Shown here: positions 1 through 7,982 of the stretch, one piece after another
How the letters are laid out: the number at the start of each line of letters is the position of its first letter
How positions within the stretch are numbered: position 1 is the stretch's first letter
Assembly: GCA_001275005.1 (NCBI GenBank)
Contig: JWZX01001604.1
Location: forward strand, 1-10,511
Length of the DNA: 10,511 nt
Reading direction: 5' to 3'
Source: Chrysochromulina tobinii
Lineage: Eukaryota; Haptophyta; Prymnesiales; Chrysochromulinaceae
The notes under the pieces: model-generated
Told to the model about the DNA's origin: nothing
Seen by the model: only the letters and a program-made list of their open reading frames with translations
The model's database searches: none
Program-made: the position numbers and the translations under genes

Positions 1-318
1 AGCGCTCGGTCTTCGGACGAGCTTGATTGCCTGCGTGCTCGCGTATCACGATCACGAGCACCACCGTTGAGTTGATTGCGTCTGACTGCGTCTGATTGAG
101 TCTGAGCGAATTACGAGACCGTCTGACTGCGTCTGAGTGCTGAGTGATGAGCGCTCGGTCTTCGGACGAGCTTGATTGCCTGCGTGCTCGCGTATCACGA
201 TCACGAGCACCACCGTTGAGTTGACTGCGTCTGACTGAGTCTGACCGCGTCTGAGTGCTGAGTGATGAGCGCTCGGTCTTCGGACGAGCTTGATTGCCTG
301 CGTGCTCGCGTATCACGA
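1..318. repeat. Tandem repeat array, left part
   Basis: Degenerate tandem repeat. Successive units, counted from the AGCGCTCGG motif, begin at 1, 150 and 268, giving unit lengths of 149 and 118 bp. Each unit has a conserved core (AGCGCTCGGTCTTCGGACGA, then a CTTGATTGCCTGCGTGCTCG stretch, then GAGCACCACCGTTGAGTTGA) and a variable number of ~10-bp GAGTCTGACT or GCGTCTGACT modules, which explains the length variation. The core contains two imperfect inverted repeats: GCTCGGTC/GGACGAGC, and GTGCTCG/CGAGCAC around a short loop. The array breaks off inside the second hairpin at about 318, where a terminal inverted repeat begins, and resumes at 8137. Confidence 0.93.
315..318. repeat. Candidate target-site duplication, left copy
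   Basis: ACGA directly outside the left inverted repeat equals ACGA at 8137-8140 outside the right one. The flanking direct repeat is really CACGAGC (314-320 and 8136-8142), overlapping the inverted-repeat ends. The duplication can therefore be read as 4 bp (ACGA), 6 bp (CACGAG), or 8 bp with one mismatch (TCACGAGC/GCACGAGC). The length decides which transposon superfamilies are possible, and this copy alone cannot settle it. Confidence 0.6.
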
Positions 319-352
319 GCGCGGTAAACCGGGGCCGTATCCAGTTGGGACA
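319..352 (+). repeat. Left terminal inverted repeat
   Basis: Bases 319-334 (GCGCGGTAAACCGGGG) are a perfect inverted match to 8121-8136. Similarity continues imperfectly to about 352: after a 2-base gap, CCGT, a few differing bases, then AGTTGGG and CA are shared with the right end. The GGTAAACC core is itself a near-palindrome. Terminal inverted repeats are normally transposase binding and cleavage sites. Confidence 0.88.
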
Positions 353-380
353 CTTTTTTTCTCTCTCCTCTCCTCTCCTC
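352..380 (+). repeat. Pyrimidine-rich simple repeat (T-run and CTCTC)
   Basis: A run of seven T followed by CTCTC/TCCTC repeats just inside the left inverted repeat. It lies downstream of the ORF1 stop, so it may belong to the 3' untranslated or subterminal region of the element. No specific function can be read from it. Confidence 0.7.
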
Positions 381-746
381 ACACTTTCTCCTCACAGCCC
401 TTCGAGCCCTTTCAAGCTCTCCGGTTCATGCTGGGCCCAGGCTCCCTGGGCGCAGGTGCGCGCTCCCGAACGCGACTATGCTTGAGCGATTACGTGAGTG
501 CCCTCACTGCTCTGCCTCCTCCTGCGCTTCGATTTCCCTCAGCTTCTTGTCGTGACGCACACACTCCTCACAGGACTCCGAGCCTCTTATTGTAGCTCTC
601 CGGATCAACAATCATGCAGGCACCGCCCAAGCTCCTCGGACGCAGGTGCGCGCTCCCGAACGCGACTATGCCTGCGCGGCTACGTGAGTGCTCTCACTTC
701 TCTGCCTCCTCCTGCGCTTTGATTTCCCTCAGCTTCTTGTCGTGAT
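378..746. repeat. Degenerate tandem duplication of the ORF1 3' end
   Basis: Two adjacent related copies of about 180-190 bp, near 378-556 and 557-746. Shared landmarks are CTCCTCACAG, AGCTCTCCGG, GCAGGTGCGCGCTCCCGAAC followed by GCGACTATG, a TACGTGAGTG segment, and the CCTCCTCCTGCGCTT block. Copy 2 contains the true stop of the 1,721-residue gene (694-696) and its last 16 sense codons. Copy 1 retains a drifted version of the same codons on the minus strand (504-554, H-D-K-K-L-R-E-I then E-A-Q-E-E-A-E-Q and a stop). The duplicated segment is therefore the coding tail plus 3' flank. The rest of 335-693 shows no convincing gene, only this repeat and a pyrimidine-rich run. Confidence 0.85.
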
Positions 747-3700
747 AATCCTTCTTACGGGCGCGCATCTCCGTGTTGTACTGCAGGTCGTCGACATCGC
801 CGCGGCGGCGCAGCGGGAACAAGCGATAGTACTCGCGATACTCGTCCATCAGCTTCTGCGTATAGGTGCGCCCGGGCCGCCGCAGCTTGGCCGCCCAGCG
901 TTGCGATGCTAGCATCTTGACCCGCGCCTTCATCACGTTCTTCACCAACATGTATCCCCGGTACTTGAGCCACTTGGCGTTGTACACCTTGTGCGGAGTT
1001 GTGCGCCCCTCTTTGATAGCCGTGTCGACCTTGATCATGAGCTCCTTGAGAGTGTGGCTGTACCCTTGCGTCCTCTTCCGGCAGGGCAAGATCTCGTACT
1101 CGGCGAAGAGCATTTCCATCTGCAGCTCGGTGAAGATGGCCTCCTCCGGCTCCATCACGATGGTGCGCCGGCGCTCCAGCTCGGCCTGCTTCGCCTCCGG
1201 CCCTCCCGCCAGCGTGTCCGCGTTGTAGCGGCCGCGAGCATGCAGCGCGATGCGCGGCATGATCCGTCCGAGCTTACCAATCGTCCCCTCCATTGCTGTC
1301 TGGCAGATGAGCTCGAGGCAGCCGTAGCGACGGAACAAGGTGATGAGCGAGGTCCACAAGTGCCAGCCATAGCCTTTGAGCGTCTCCCCGGACTCGATCC
1401 ACCGAAGAACGAAGGTGCGCGCATGAGCCTCGAACCGTTTGTGCGTACCGACCATCCCTCCCTCGCTCTCACGGATAGCCGCCGGACCTTTCCTGAGCTC
1501 CCGCATTGCCTGTGCGTAGTTTCGCGTGCAGATGGCTGTCCGACCGAGCGCGACGAGCAGCTCGTGCGATCCACTCATCTTCGAGATGCCCTCGGCGAGG
1601 CTGCGAAAGTACTTCGAGCCATTCACGTTCCACACAGGCGGTTGGGCCTCGAGATCATCGTGCTCAAGAAGGAGCCAGTCTTCATTCAGCAGCTTACAGT
1701 CCTTGCCGTCGAGGGCAGAATCGCGCACTTTGCCGGTTTCATCGAAGGCGATCCTGTGCCGAAGCTTCAGGTCGTCCTTGCAGGTGCGGTTGAAGGCCTT
1801 GGCGCATTCGCAGCCCGCGTTGCCCTCTGCCTTTGTGCGAAGCGCGCGCTCCGCCGTGTTGCACAGCATCTCCTTCATGCGCATATCCGCATGCAGCGTG
1901 CAGAGCGCGGTATGCATCTGAATGACCGCTGCATCGCCCCCGCACACCTCCATGTCCATGCGCTCACCGAATGTCGGAACGACCGGCCACAGGAGCAGGC
2001 GCTTGAACGGCGACTTTTCAGTGGACCAGCCCTCCTCGGTCGAGTCCACGTCGGATTTGAAATCGAGGACGAAGCCCCCCTCGCCCATCTGGAAGTTGCG
2101 CGTGCGCATTGACTCCCACGCCCACTCGTGCTCAGTGCTGCCCGCGCCTTTCTTGGCTTTCGCCTGCAAAGCGCCGCTCGCGGCCGCCGCCTTCCCTATT
2201 GGCACTCTTGACTTGCTGCCTTGTGCTGCCACAGGCTTCTGCTGCTGTTTCGGGCGCGTCGGCAAGCGTTGGACAGCGTGCGTGAAGTCGCAGCTGGGGT
2301 CGTTCAATATCGCGATGCTATCGATCAACGCCATGATGCTGTCCTCGCTGAATCCATCGAAGCGTCGGCGGACTTCCTCCTCTACGTCCACGTTGTCATC
2401 GAGCTCATGAACCTGGGCAATGCGGCTCTGGTCGCCGTGAAGCATTCTGTGGAACGGCGACGACGGGCAGTCATTCGCGTAGCGCGTCTGTTTGTCGCAC
2501 AGGTTCATCGTGGCCTTCAAGTCGTTGGACACTACCCCGTGCGCTTCGTGCGGCACGTCGGTGATGCAACCAAGCCTGTTGTTCCAGTCCATCGGGCTGC
2601 CGACGTCATGCTGCTTCTCGAGATTCCAATCGTCATCAAATTCCATCGGTGGCATGTCAAGGATGAGGTGTGGCACGACCAGCCCGCCAGGTGCGCGCAG
2701 AGGCTCCATTTGCGGGAGGAACGGCCCGAATCCCGCGTCCATTGCCTCACGATTGTCCACGTCCATCCACACGCGCAGGGGTGCGACAAAATCGCTCGAG
2801 TTCGCAAGGCGATACGGGTACTTCACTGCTGCCTCACCCCAGTGAGGCGAAGTAACCCCGTAGCATATGAGCTCCATTTGAGCTACGTTGATGCCATGCG
2901 TTAAACGGTTCATAGTCTTTACGGACCCCTTGTCGTTAGTCAGTTTGTACGCGATCTTTGTAGCTTTGCTGCCCGTCGTAGGGCAGTTGCCGCACTGCCG
3001 CGCAAGAAGTAGCATGCACATTGGCGCGTGTAGCTCCGGTGACCCGCAGGTTTTAATCTTCGGTTGGACCACAGCGTCCGGGGAGGGCGCGGGCGCGTCC
3101 GGCGAAGGGCCCAAGCCGGCGCGCTCCGCCTCGGCCCTTGTGAAAATTTGCCAACCTTGGTGCGTTGACGGGGTTGCCAATGCAAGCATCACGATCTTCG
3201 ACACCACGCGCGCCGTTACCTTGTCGTGCTCGTCGCGAATCTCGGCATCAGCAGGTAATAGGTCCTCGAAGGTCGCACCATCCCCGCCCTGCGCCCCCGC
3301 ATGCTCTGCCTCGATGAGGCTGCGCGCATCGCCGGCCCATTCTCCCGTGCATTCTTCGCTCACGCACATCTGCAGCTGACCAAACGTGTTGCGCTTTCCG
3401 CCCTTGAGCAGGTCGCGCACGCGGCATTCAAGCACGCGTTTGGGGACAACGAGGTAGCGCTGGTTGCTTTTCGGCTGCGCCGTTGGCAAGTACTCGTAAT
3501 CGGGATCCATCTTCTTGGGGTCGCGGAAACCGAGTTCGGTGTACATCCACTGGGCGGCGAGGGTGCGCGTCCAGGCGTTGCCTTCGTCGTCCTCGATCTT
3601 GACGATCAAGTGGAATTCGTCGGCATCTGCGACTTCGATCAGATGGCGCATCAAGTAGGGCAACAACTTGATCTCGCATTTGGGCTTCTTCAAGACCTCG

Positions 3701-5859
3701 ACCAGGAAGCAGGCTCGGCGCCCCTTGTGCTCGACGACTTCGGCAAAGGTAAGCCCGGCGAGGTACGCGCCGCTCTCGCGCGTCAGCTTGGCTTCTTCCT
3801 CACCCTCGCCCTCCTCCTCCTCGCCCTCGCCCGCTTCCTCCTCCTCCTCCTCCTCCTCCTCGCCCTCGCCCTCGCCCTCGTCCTCCTCCTCGATCTCGCC
3901 CTCGGCGTGCGCTTGCGCCTTTGCTCGCGCTTGGTCCTTTGCGTGCTTTTTCGCTGCCGCTGCCGTCTTCCGTTCCGCCTTGACTCTCTCCTTGGCTATC
4001 TCGGTCTCTGACATCGTCATGAGTCGCTCCGACTCTTCGGCTGCGCAGGCCATCTCGGCGCGCGCGAGTCGAGCGGCATCGAGCTGCGCGCGGCGGTCAC
4101 AATTGGCTTCGTCCACGAGCTCGGGTTTCGTGAATCTCCATGAGCAGGGCATCCATTCTTGCGCCCACCGGCGTAGGCCCTTCGTCGTGCCCAACAACGT
4201 CTCGTTGCTATAACACTGGCCCGACATGAAGATGCGGTAGCCGTTCAAGGCTTGCTGGGTGCCGCCTTTACGGCGCTGACGTCCGATGTAGGTGGTTGGC
4301 CGGAACAACTTGACGAGCTTACGCTCCTTCTCAACCTGGTTGCGCGCATGTCTGAACTGCATGAACTCGTGCACAGCCTGAGGGCCATCGAGCCAGCGTC
4401 TGTACTCGTGCACGCCCGACCCTCTGATGCTTGCCTGCAAGTGATGGACCCAGAAACTCGTCATCCCCCTATTTGAGTCATTGGCGCCATCCGTGAGTTC
4501 CCAAATGCGTTGCATGTGTGGCTCCGCAGCTTGCAGGACTCGGTTCATATAGCGCTTCTCAGCGTCAGAAAGGTGCGCTCCAGGGATCTGGAACGTGTTC
4601 TTACGGAGCGTGCCGAGCTGCTCGCCCCGCAGGTACGCGATTTGGAGCTGCTGCTCGTGCAGCTGGTCCTGTAGGGATTGAACTACCTGCCCGAATTCGA
4701 CGGTCGTGACCATGTCGCCGTGCAAAGCCCACTTGGCGCTCGCGGACTCGTCGAATGGGCGGGCATCGGTGCGCTGGCGCTGGCGCTCTTCGCCCTCCTC
4801 CCCCTCCTCGCCCTCTTGCTCCGCGTTCTCATCGCCTTCGGCGTTGTCACTTTCCCCGTCCTCGTCCATGGCTCCTTGGACCTGCCGCCCTTTCCTCTTA
4901 CGCTTGATGTTGCCCAGTGCCCCATGCTGCACAGCAAACGCCACGGCGGCTTTGCGGAATTGTCCCGTTGGCTTCTTTGGATCAGACGAGTACACATTTC
5001 CCAAGCTGACTTCGATGCTTCTTTTCGTCGAGGCAGACAAGGCCTCCGCCGAAGGGTTGTCGGCGAGGGATTGTATGGGCCGCAGCCCCCAGGAACCATT
5101 TGATGTGCCGGTGTGGCGGCCTTGCAGCTGGTACCATTCATAACCAGATGGTGGCTTATCGCGTCGCGCGGCGTTGGCGGGGCGGCCTCCGGGTGGCCTA
5201 CTTGTATCGTGCCCGCCCTGCTTTCGGCGTAGAGGTTGGGCTTGATGTACTATGAATGTTCCGTGTACGGCGGTAAGCTTCTTTCCGTCCGTGCTCGCAA
5301 AGAGTTCTGGGTTGAGATTGTTGTTCTGACTTTTACAAGTTAAGCATTTGAACTCCAAACGAGGGCGCTTCCGCGCCACGTCGTTCTCGGGCACCTCAGC
5401 GGTCGCCGGCGTCGGTCTATTCGGCGCCGCTGTTTCAGGAGCTGCGCCCGGCGCAGGTCCCAACCCTGACGCGCCTGGCCCTGCCTTCCGCCCTCCACCC
5501 AGCCCTGGCACGGCAGCCGGGCTCATGGTCGCACCCATCGCGTCCGCCGGCGATGGAGATGCAACCGCTGGAGCAGCTGGCGACCGCCAATCGAGCGGAG
5601 TCTCGAATGGTCTTTTTCCTGGCAGCGTCCCAACGGTGCCCACCTCGGCCGCTGGCGACGGAAGAGCCGCACCACAAGTAGGCGGCAACCGCCAAGCCGG
5701 CGAGAAGGCAGCTTGTCGCTGCATACCTCCACCCCGAGCACGAGCGGATATATCCTGCTGAAGATGAAGTGGTGTTGCGAACGGTCCATTCGTTCGATTC
5801 CCCAACGAATTCGCTGCTGCAAGCGTTGCCAAATTGTGTGGATCAAACAAGCTGTTCAT
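694..5859 (-). CDS. ORF1: large intact protein, candidate DDE transposase with GNAT-like segment
   Basis: An uninterrupted 1,721-residue frame from ATG at 5857-5859. An in-frame TGA lies two codons upstream, which supports this start. Visible order: Ala/Pro/Gly-rich disordered N-terminus (about 1-160); basic R-K-R-P-R at 163-167, then C172-x2-C175; basic K-R-K-R-K at 319-323; acidic run (about 333-365); short coiled coil (about 388-415); conserved-looking Trp/Arg-rich block (about 465-540); Lys/Ala helix and Glu/Gly run (about 625-690); GNAT-like segment (about 705-785, N761 and Y-T-E-L-G-F 773-778); Cys/His cluster (C938, H944, C948, C956, C959); and a C-terminal half with D1033/D1035, D1101-V-P-H and E1524 placed as in RNase H-fold transposases. 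I infer that it is the transposase of the surrounding element. The coding call is firm; the catalytic assignment is tentative. It could instead be an accessory protein carried by the element. Confidence 0.85.
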   Translation of the reverse strand: MNSLFDPHNLATLAAANSLGNRTNGPFATPLHLQQDISARARGGGMQRQAAFSPAWRLPPTCGAALPSPAAEVGTVGTLPGKRPFETPLDWRSPAAPAVASPSPADAMGATMSPAAVPGLGGGRKAGPGASGLGPAPGAAPETAAPNRPTPATAEVPENDVARKRPRLEFKCLTCKSQNNNLNPELFASTDGKKLTAVHGTFIVHQAQPLRRKQGGHDTSRPPGGRPANAARRDKPPSGYEWYQLQGRHTGTSNGSWGLRPIQSLADNPSAEALSASTKRSIEVSLGNVYSSDPKKPTGQFRKAAVAFAVQHGALGNIKRKRKGRQVQGAMDEDGESDNAEGDENAEQEGEEGEEGEERQRQRTDARPFDESASAKWALHGDMVTTVEFGQVVQSLQDQLHEQQLQIAYLRGEQLGTLRKNTFQIPGAHLSDAEKRYMNRVLQAAEPHMQRIWELTDGANDSNRGMTSFWVHHLQASIRGSGVHEYRRWLDGPQAVHEFMQFRHARNQVEKERKLVKLFRPTTYIGRQRRKGGTQQALNGYRIFMSGQCYSNETLLGTTKGLRRWAQEWMPCSWRFTKPELVDEANCDRRAQLDAARLARAEMACAAEESERLMTMSETEIAKERVKAERKTAAAAKKHAKDQARAKAQAHAEGEIEEEDEGEGEGEEEEEEEEEAGEGEEEEGEGEEEAKLTRESGAYLAGLTFAEVVEHKGRRACFLVEVLKKPKCEIKLLPYLMRHLIEVADADEFHLIVKIEDDEGNAWTRTLAAQWMYTELGFRDPKKMDPDYEYLPTAQPKSNQRYLVVPKRVLECRVRDLLKGGKRNTFGQLQMCVSEECTGEWAGDARSLIEAEHAGAQGGDGATFEDLLPADAEIRDEHDKVTARVVSKIVMLALATPSTHQGWQIFTRAEAERAGLGPSPDAPAPSPDAVVQPKIKTCGSPELHAPMCMLLLARQCGNCPTTGSKATKIAYKLTNDKGSVKTMNRLTHGINVAQMELICYGVTSPHWGEAAVKYPYRLANSSDFVAPLRVWMDVDNREAMDAGFGPFLPQMEPLRAPGGLVVPHLILDMPPMEFDDDWNLEKQHDVGSPMDWNNRLGCITDVPHEAHGVVSNDLKATMNLCDKQTRYANDCPSSPFHRMLHGDQSRIAQVHELDDNVDVEEEVRRRFDGFSEDSIMALIDSIAILNDPSCDFTHAVQRLPTRPKQQQKPVAAQGSKSRVPIGKAAAASGALQAKAKKGAGSTEHEWAWESMRTRNFQMGEGGFVLDFKSDVDSTEEGWSTEKSPFKRLLLWPVVPTFGERMDMEVCGGDAAVIQMHTALCTLHADMRMKEMLCNTAERALRTKAEGNAGCECAKAFNRTCKDDLKLRHRIAFDETGKVRDSALDGKDCKLLNEDWLLLEHDDLEAQPPVWNVNGSKYFRSLAEGISKMSGSHELLVALGRTAICTRNYAQAMRELRKGPAAIRESEGGMVGTHKRFEAHARTFVLRWIESGETLKGYGWHLWTSLITLFRRYGCLELICQTAMEGTIGKLGRIMPRIALHARGRYNADTLAGGPEAKQAELERRRTIVMEPEEAIFTELQMEMLFAEYEILPCRKRTQGYSHTLKELMIKVDTAIKEGRTTPHKVYNAKWLKYRGYMLVKNVMKARVKMLASQRWAAKLRRPGRTYTQKLMDEYREYYRLFPLRRRGDVDDLQYNTEMRARKKDYHDKKLREIKAQEEAEK
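3791..3905 (-). repeat. Trinucleotide-rich tract encoding a Glu/Gly run
   Basis: CTC/GCC triplet-rich sequence that stays in the ORF1 frame and encodes a highly acidic Glu-Gly tract (about residues 652-690) after a Lys/Ala-rich helical stretch. It probably forms a flexible linker before the GNAT-like segment. It is likely to vary in length between copies. Confidence 0.85.
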
Positions 5860-5893
5860 TGCTCAGTCCACGACAGTATCTGTCCCAAGCTGT

Positions 5894-5930
5894 CTTGCAG
5901 GTAAAAGAAAACCAGTAGAACGAGAAGGAG
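5894..5930 (-). promoter_or_regulatory. Candidate splice (possibly trans-splice) acceptor before ORF1
   Basis: On the minus strand a pyrimidine-rich run (CTCTGTCTCCTTCTCG, then TTTTCTTTTACCTG) ends in CAAG at 5894-5897, about 35 bases before the ORF1 ATG. This is the expected form of a 3' splice site. In dinoflagellates nuclear mRNAs commonly receive a 5' spliced leader by trans-splicing at such sites. Alternatively it is an ordinary cis acceptor or chance. Another AG lies nearby at GGGACAG. Confidence 0.35.
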
Positions 5931-6202
5931 ACAGAGCGGCAGGTAAAGTCTGGCAGGTAAAACCAAGTTTCGTCGACGCAACTGATGCCAACGTGAGCAT
6001 CTCAAGGACAGCCGATGGGATTTGAAATCAAACGGAAAGGTAAACCTGAAATGCAGAGATGGAACGGCAAATAGACCCGAGCGTCATACCGTCAGAGCCG
6101 CGACCGTCATCGCTCGCTCGCGACGGCGATAATGGACCCACGAGTTTGCCGTTTCGTCGAATTCGACTGGAAGCTCTCCCCCCAAAAGCAACATTTTACG
6201 CA

Positions 6203-6226
6203 GTACACACACCCACACACCCACAG
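6203..6226. repeat. ACACCC simple repeat
   Basis: A short ACACACACCC / ACACACCC microsatellite 13-37 bases past the ORF2 stop on the minus strand, within its 3' flank. It reads as GT-rich in the transcript. No function is evident. Confidence 0.75.
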
Positions 6227-6239
6227 ACCATAAACACGC

Positions 6240-7982
6240 TCAATCGAATGACGCCCAGGGCGGCGCCCCGGGGAAGGAGCGCAAGAGTGCTGCCTGCGTG
6301 GGCGCCCGCTCGCCCTCCTTCACCCACCCCGCACCCAATTTGAAGACCTCGCCTGTCTTGGCCCTCTTGTTCTGAGGGTCGACGGGCGCGCCGCCGACGC
6401 GCTTATGGCCGACGAAGTGGGTGATGTTGAGGAATCCGACCAGAAACTGCGTCTCGGTGTCGTACTCGATGTAGTTGAGCTCGCTGGAGCGCCGGCTCGA
6501 TGTAGTAGGCGGCGCCATCACGGATGCCTTCGGCGGCGGCACCGAGATCTTGGCGTACCTGAAGACGTCCTTGCCCTTCGGCGCGTGCCACGCGCTGAAG
6601 CCCAGCGTCTCCTCGGCGTCAGCGTCGTCCTCGAAGATTCGTACCATCACGCTGCGCTTCTTCGAGCTGCGTCTCCACTTCGCCAGGCCAGGGATGGCCA
6701 TCAGCCACTCGAAGGGGAACTTCATGGTGAACTTCATGGGCCAGACTGCGAGGCCGGCGCGGAGCTCCCTTTCCATGATCGTCTCACGCAGCGTGTATAG
6801 CACAAAGAGCCGACGGCTCATGACGTTCGGCATGATGGTGACGCGCGTCAGGTGGAGCGCCATGGACTCGGAGAGGCGTGTGCACGCGACGAGGTCGCCC
6901 GCGTTGCTCAGCGTCAGCTCGAACGAGAAGATGCACTCGGGCGCGTAATGGAGCTGCAGCCCCTCGAGCAGCGCCGGCGTGGCGACGATGATCAGCTTCG
7001 TGATCTGGTCGCGCTTCACCTTGATGAGCTTGCGCGTGGCCACGAGCTCGCGCTCGGGGTTGCCGGAGAGGTAGACGCGCGAGGCCCTCGGCGTCTTCGT
7101 GAGCTTCAAGGTCGCCTCGCTCGCCATCGAGCTCGACGCGAGCTCGTGGTGCGTGAGGAGCTCGATGGCTTGCAGCGGCTCCGCCGTCGGGTCGCCGTAG
7201 GCGTAAGCCCGCTTCGTCACCTTCTGGTAGTTCAAGTACTCGAACGCGAAGATGCGCGCGTCGTTGGCGCCAACCTTGAGCGTCTCGCCTTCACCGAGGT
7301 GCGGCAGCTCGGGGCCGCCGGCGAGCGGTACCTCGCGCACACGGCACGTGTGGTCGCTCGCGTCGCACGGCTGCACGCCGGCGGGCCTGGTGATCATGGC
7401 CCGCACGGCGGCCGGCGTGGACTCCAAGAGCGTCTTGGACGCCGCCCATGGAGCGAACGTCTTGACGCGATTGACTACGGTGCCGTCCTCCTGCGATATG
7501 TCGAACTCGACCGCGCCCACGATGACGAACGCATGCACGTCCGCCTCGGGCATGGCCCACTCCTCAGAATGGCGGTAGCAGGTGGCGTCCGAGAGCATGG
7601 TCTCGAACTCCTCGCACGTCATGAGGTCGCCCTGCAGGTACTTCTTAGGGTCCTCGCGCATCATGTGGATGATCGTCGCCGGGATCACTTCCTCCGCGCC
7701 GGGCACCGTCATGATCGTGTCGTGGTTCCACAACCACGCCTGCTCGACCATCAGGCGCTTCTCGCCCTGCGAGGCATCCTCCTCGTCGTCCCACATGAAG
7801 AATCGCAGCAGCCTTGCAGGCGCCGAGCCTTTTAAGAGCTGCCGCTTGATCTTCCACTCGTAGGAGAGCTGGGCGAATACCACCTCGCCCGTGCGGTACA
7901 TGTGCCCCACGCCGTCTCGAAAAGCTTGATGATGTCCACGTCGATGGTAGGCTAGACCCCGCCGCTCGACCGGTCGCGGCAT
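6240..7982 (-). CDS. ORF2: unrecognised protein, second gene of the element
   Basis: A minus-strand frame ending at TGA 6240-6242. The frame stays open upstream to about 8060, but the codon at 8036 is GTG, so the first ATG is at 7980-7982 (580 residues); the next is at 7899-7901 (553 residues). I recognise no domain. The protein is mixed alpha/beta in character, with an acidic D-D-E-E-D patch near the N-terminus, a basic R-R-S-S-K-K-R cluster and a C-terminal N-K-R-A-K. It has no signal peptide or obvious membrane segment. Residues encoded upstream of the second ATG look out of frame (see the 7902-8120 entry). It lies upstream of ORF1 on the same strand and inside the same inverted repeats, so I infer an accessory protein of the transposon, for example DNA-binding. 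That role is not shown by the sequence. Confidence 0.72.
   Translation of the reverse strand: MPRPVERRGLAYHRRGHHQAFRDGVGHMYRTGEVVFAQLSYEWKIKRQLLKGSAPARLLRFFMWDDEEDASQGEKRLMVEQAWLWNHDTIMTVPGAEEVIPATIIHMMREDPKKYLQGDLMTCEEFETMLSDATCYRHSEEWAMPEADVHAFVIVGAVEFDISQEDGTVVNRVKTFAPWAASKTLLESTPAAVRAMITRPAGVQPCDASDHTCRVREVPLAGGPELPHLGEGETLKVGANDARIFAFEYLNYQKVTKRAYAYGDPTAEPLQAIELLTHHELASSSMASEATLKLTKTPRASRVYLSGNPERELVATRKLIKVKRDQITKLIIVATPALLEGLQLHYAPECIFSFELTLSNAGDLVACTRLSESMALHLTRVTIMPNVMSRRLFVLYTLRETIMERELRAGLAVWPMKFTMKFPFEWLMAIPGLAKWRRSSKKRSVMVRIFEDDADAEETLGFSAWHAPKGKDVFRYAKISVPPPKASVMAPPTTSSRRSSELNYIEYDTETQFLVGFLNITHFVGHKRVGGAPVDPQNKRAKTGEVFKLGAGWVKEGERAPTQAALLRSFPGAPPWASFD

Larger units (their letters stand above)
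5860..6239. other. Spacer between the two element genes
   Basis: A 380-bp stretch, visibly more AT-rich than the genes, with no supported reading frame. It should hold the ORF2 3' end and the ORF1 5' region on the minus strand. It contains four GGTAAA motifs (within 5897-5906, 5938-5948, 5952-5962, 6037-6047), three of them preceded by CA as CAGGTAAA, and an ACACCC simple repeat near 6203-6226. Confidence 0.7.

Noticed and set aside
290-595. Small plus-strand frames at the left end of the element
   Set aside because: They start in the array, cross the inverted repeat and run through the degenerate duplicated 3' flank of ORF1; there is no sign of coding constraint.
991-2112. Long plus-strand frame (373 codons) antisense to ORF1
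   Set aside because: It lies entirely inside the intact 1,721-codon minus-strand gene and is Arg/Leu/His-rich, as GC-rich antisense frames are. Similar plus-strand frames recur across the gene.
2860-2890. Possible spliced-leader relic or regulatory hairpin (CGTAGC ... GCTACG)
   Set aside because: It lies in the middle of the ORF1 coding frame, matches a dinoflagellate leader only in a few bases, and is explained as coding sequence.
6852-7835. Plus-strand frame of 327 codons antisense to ORF2
   Set aside because: Its Arg/Leu/His-rich composition is typical of an antisense shadow of GC-rich coding DNA. The minus-strand frame has balanced, protein-like composition.
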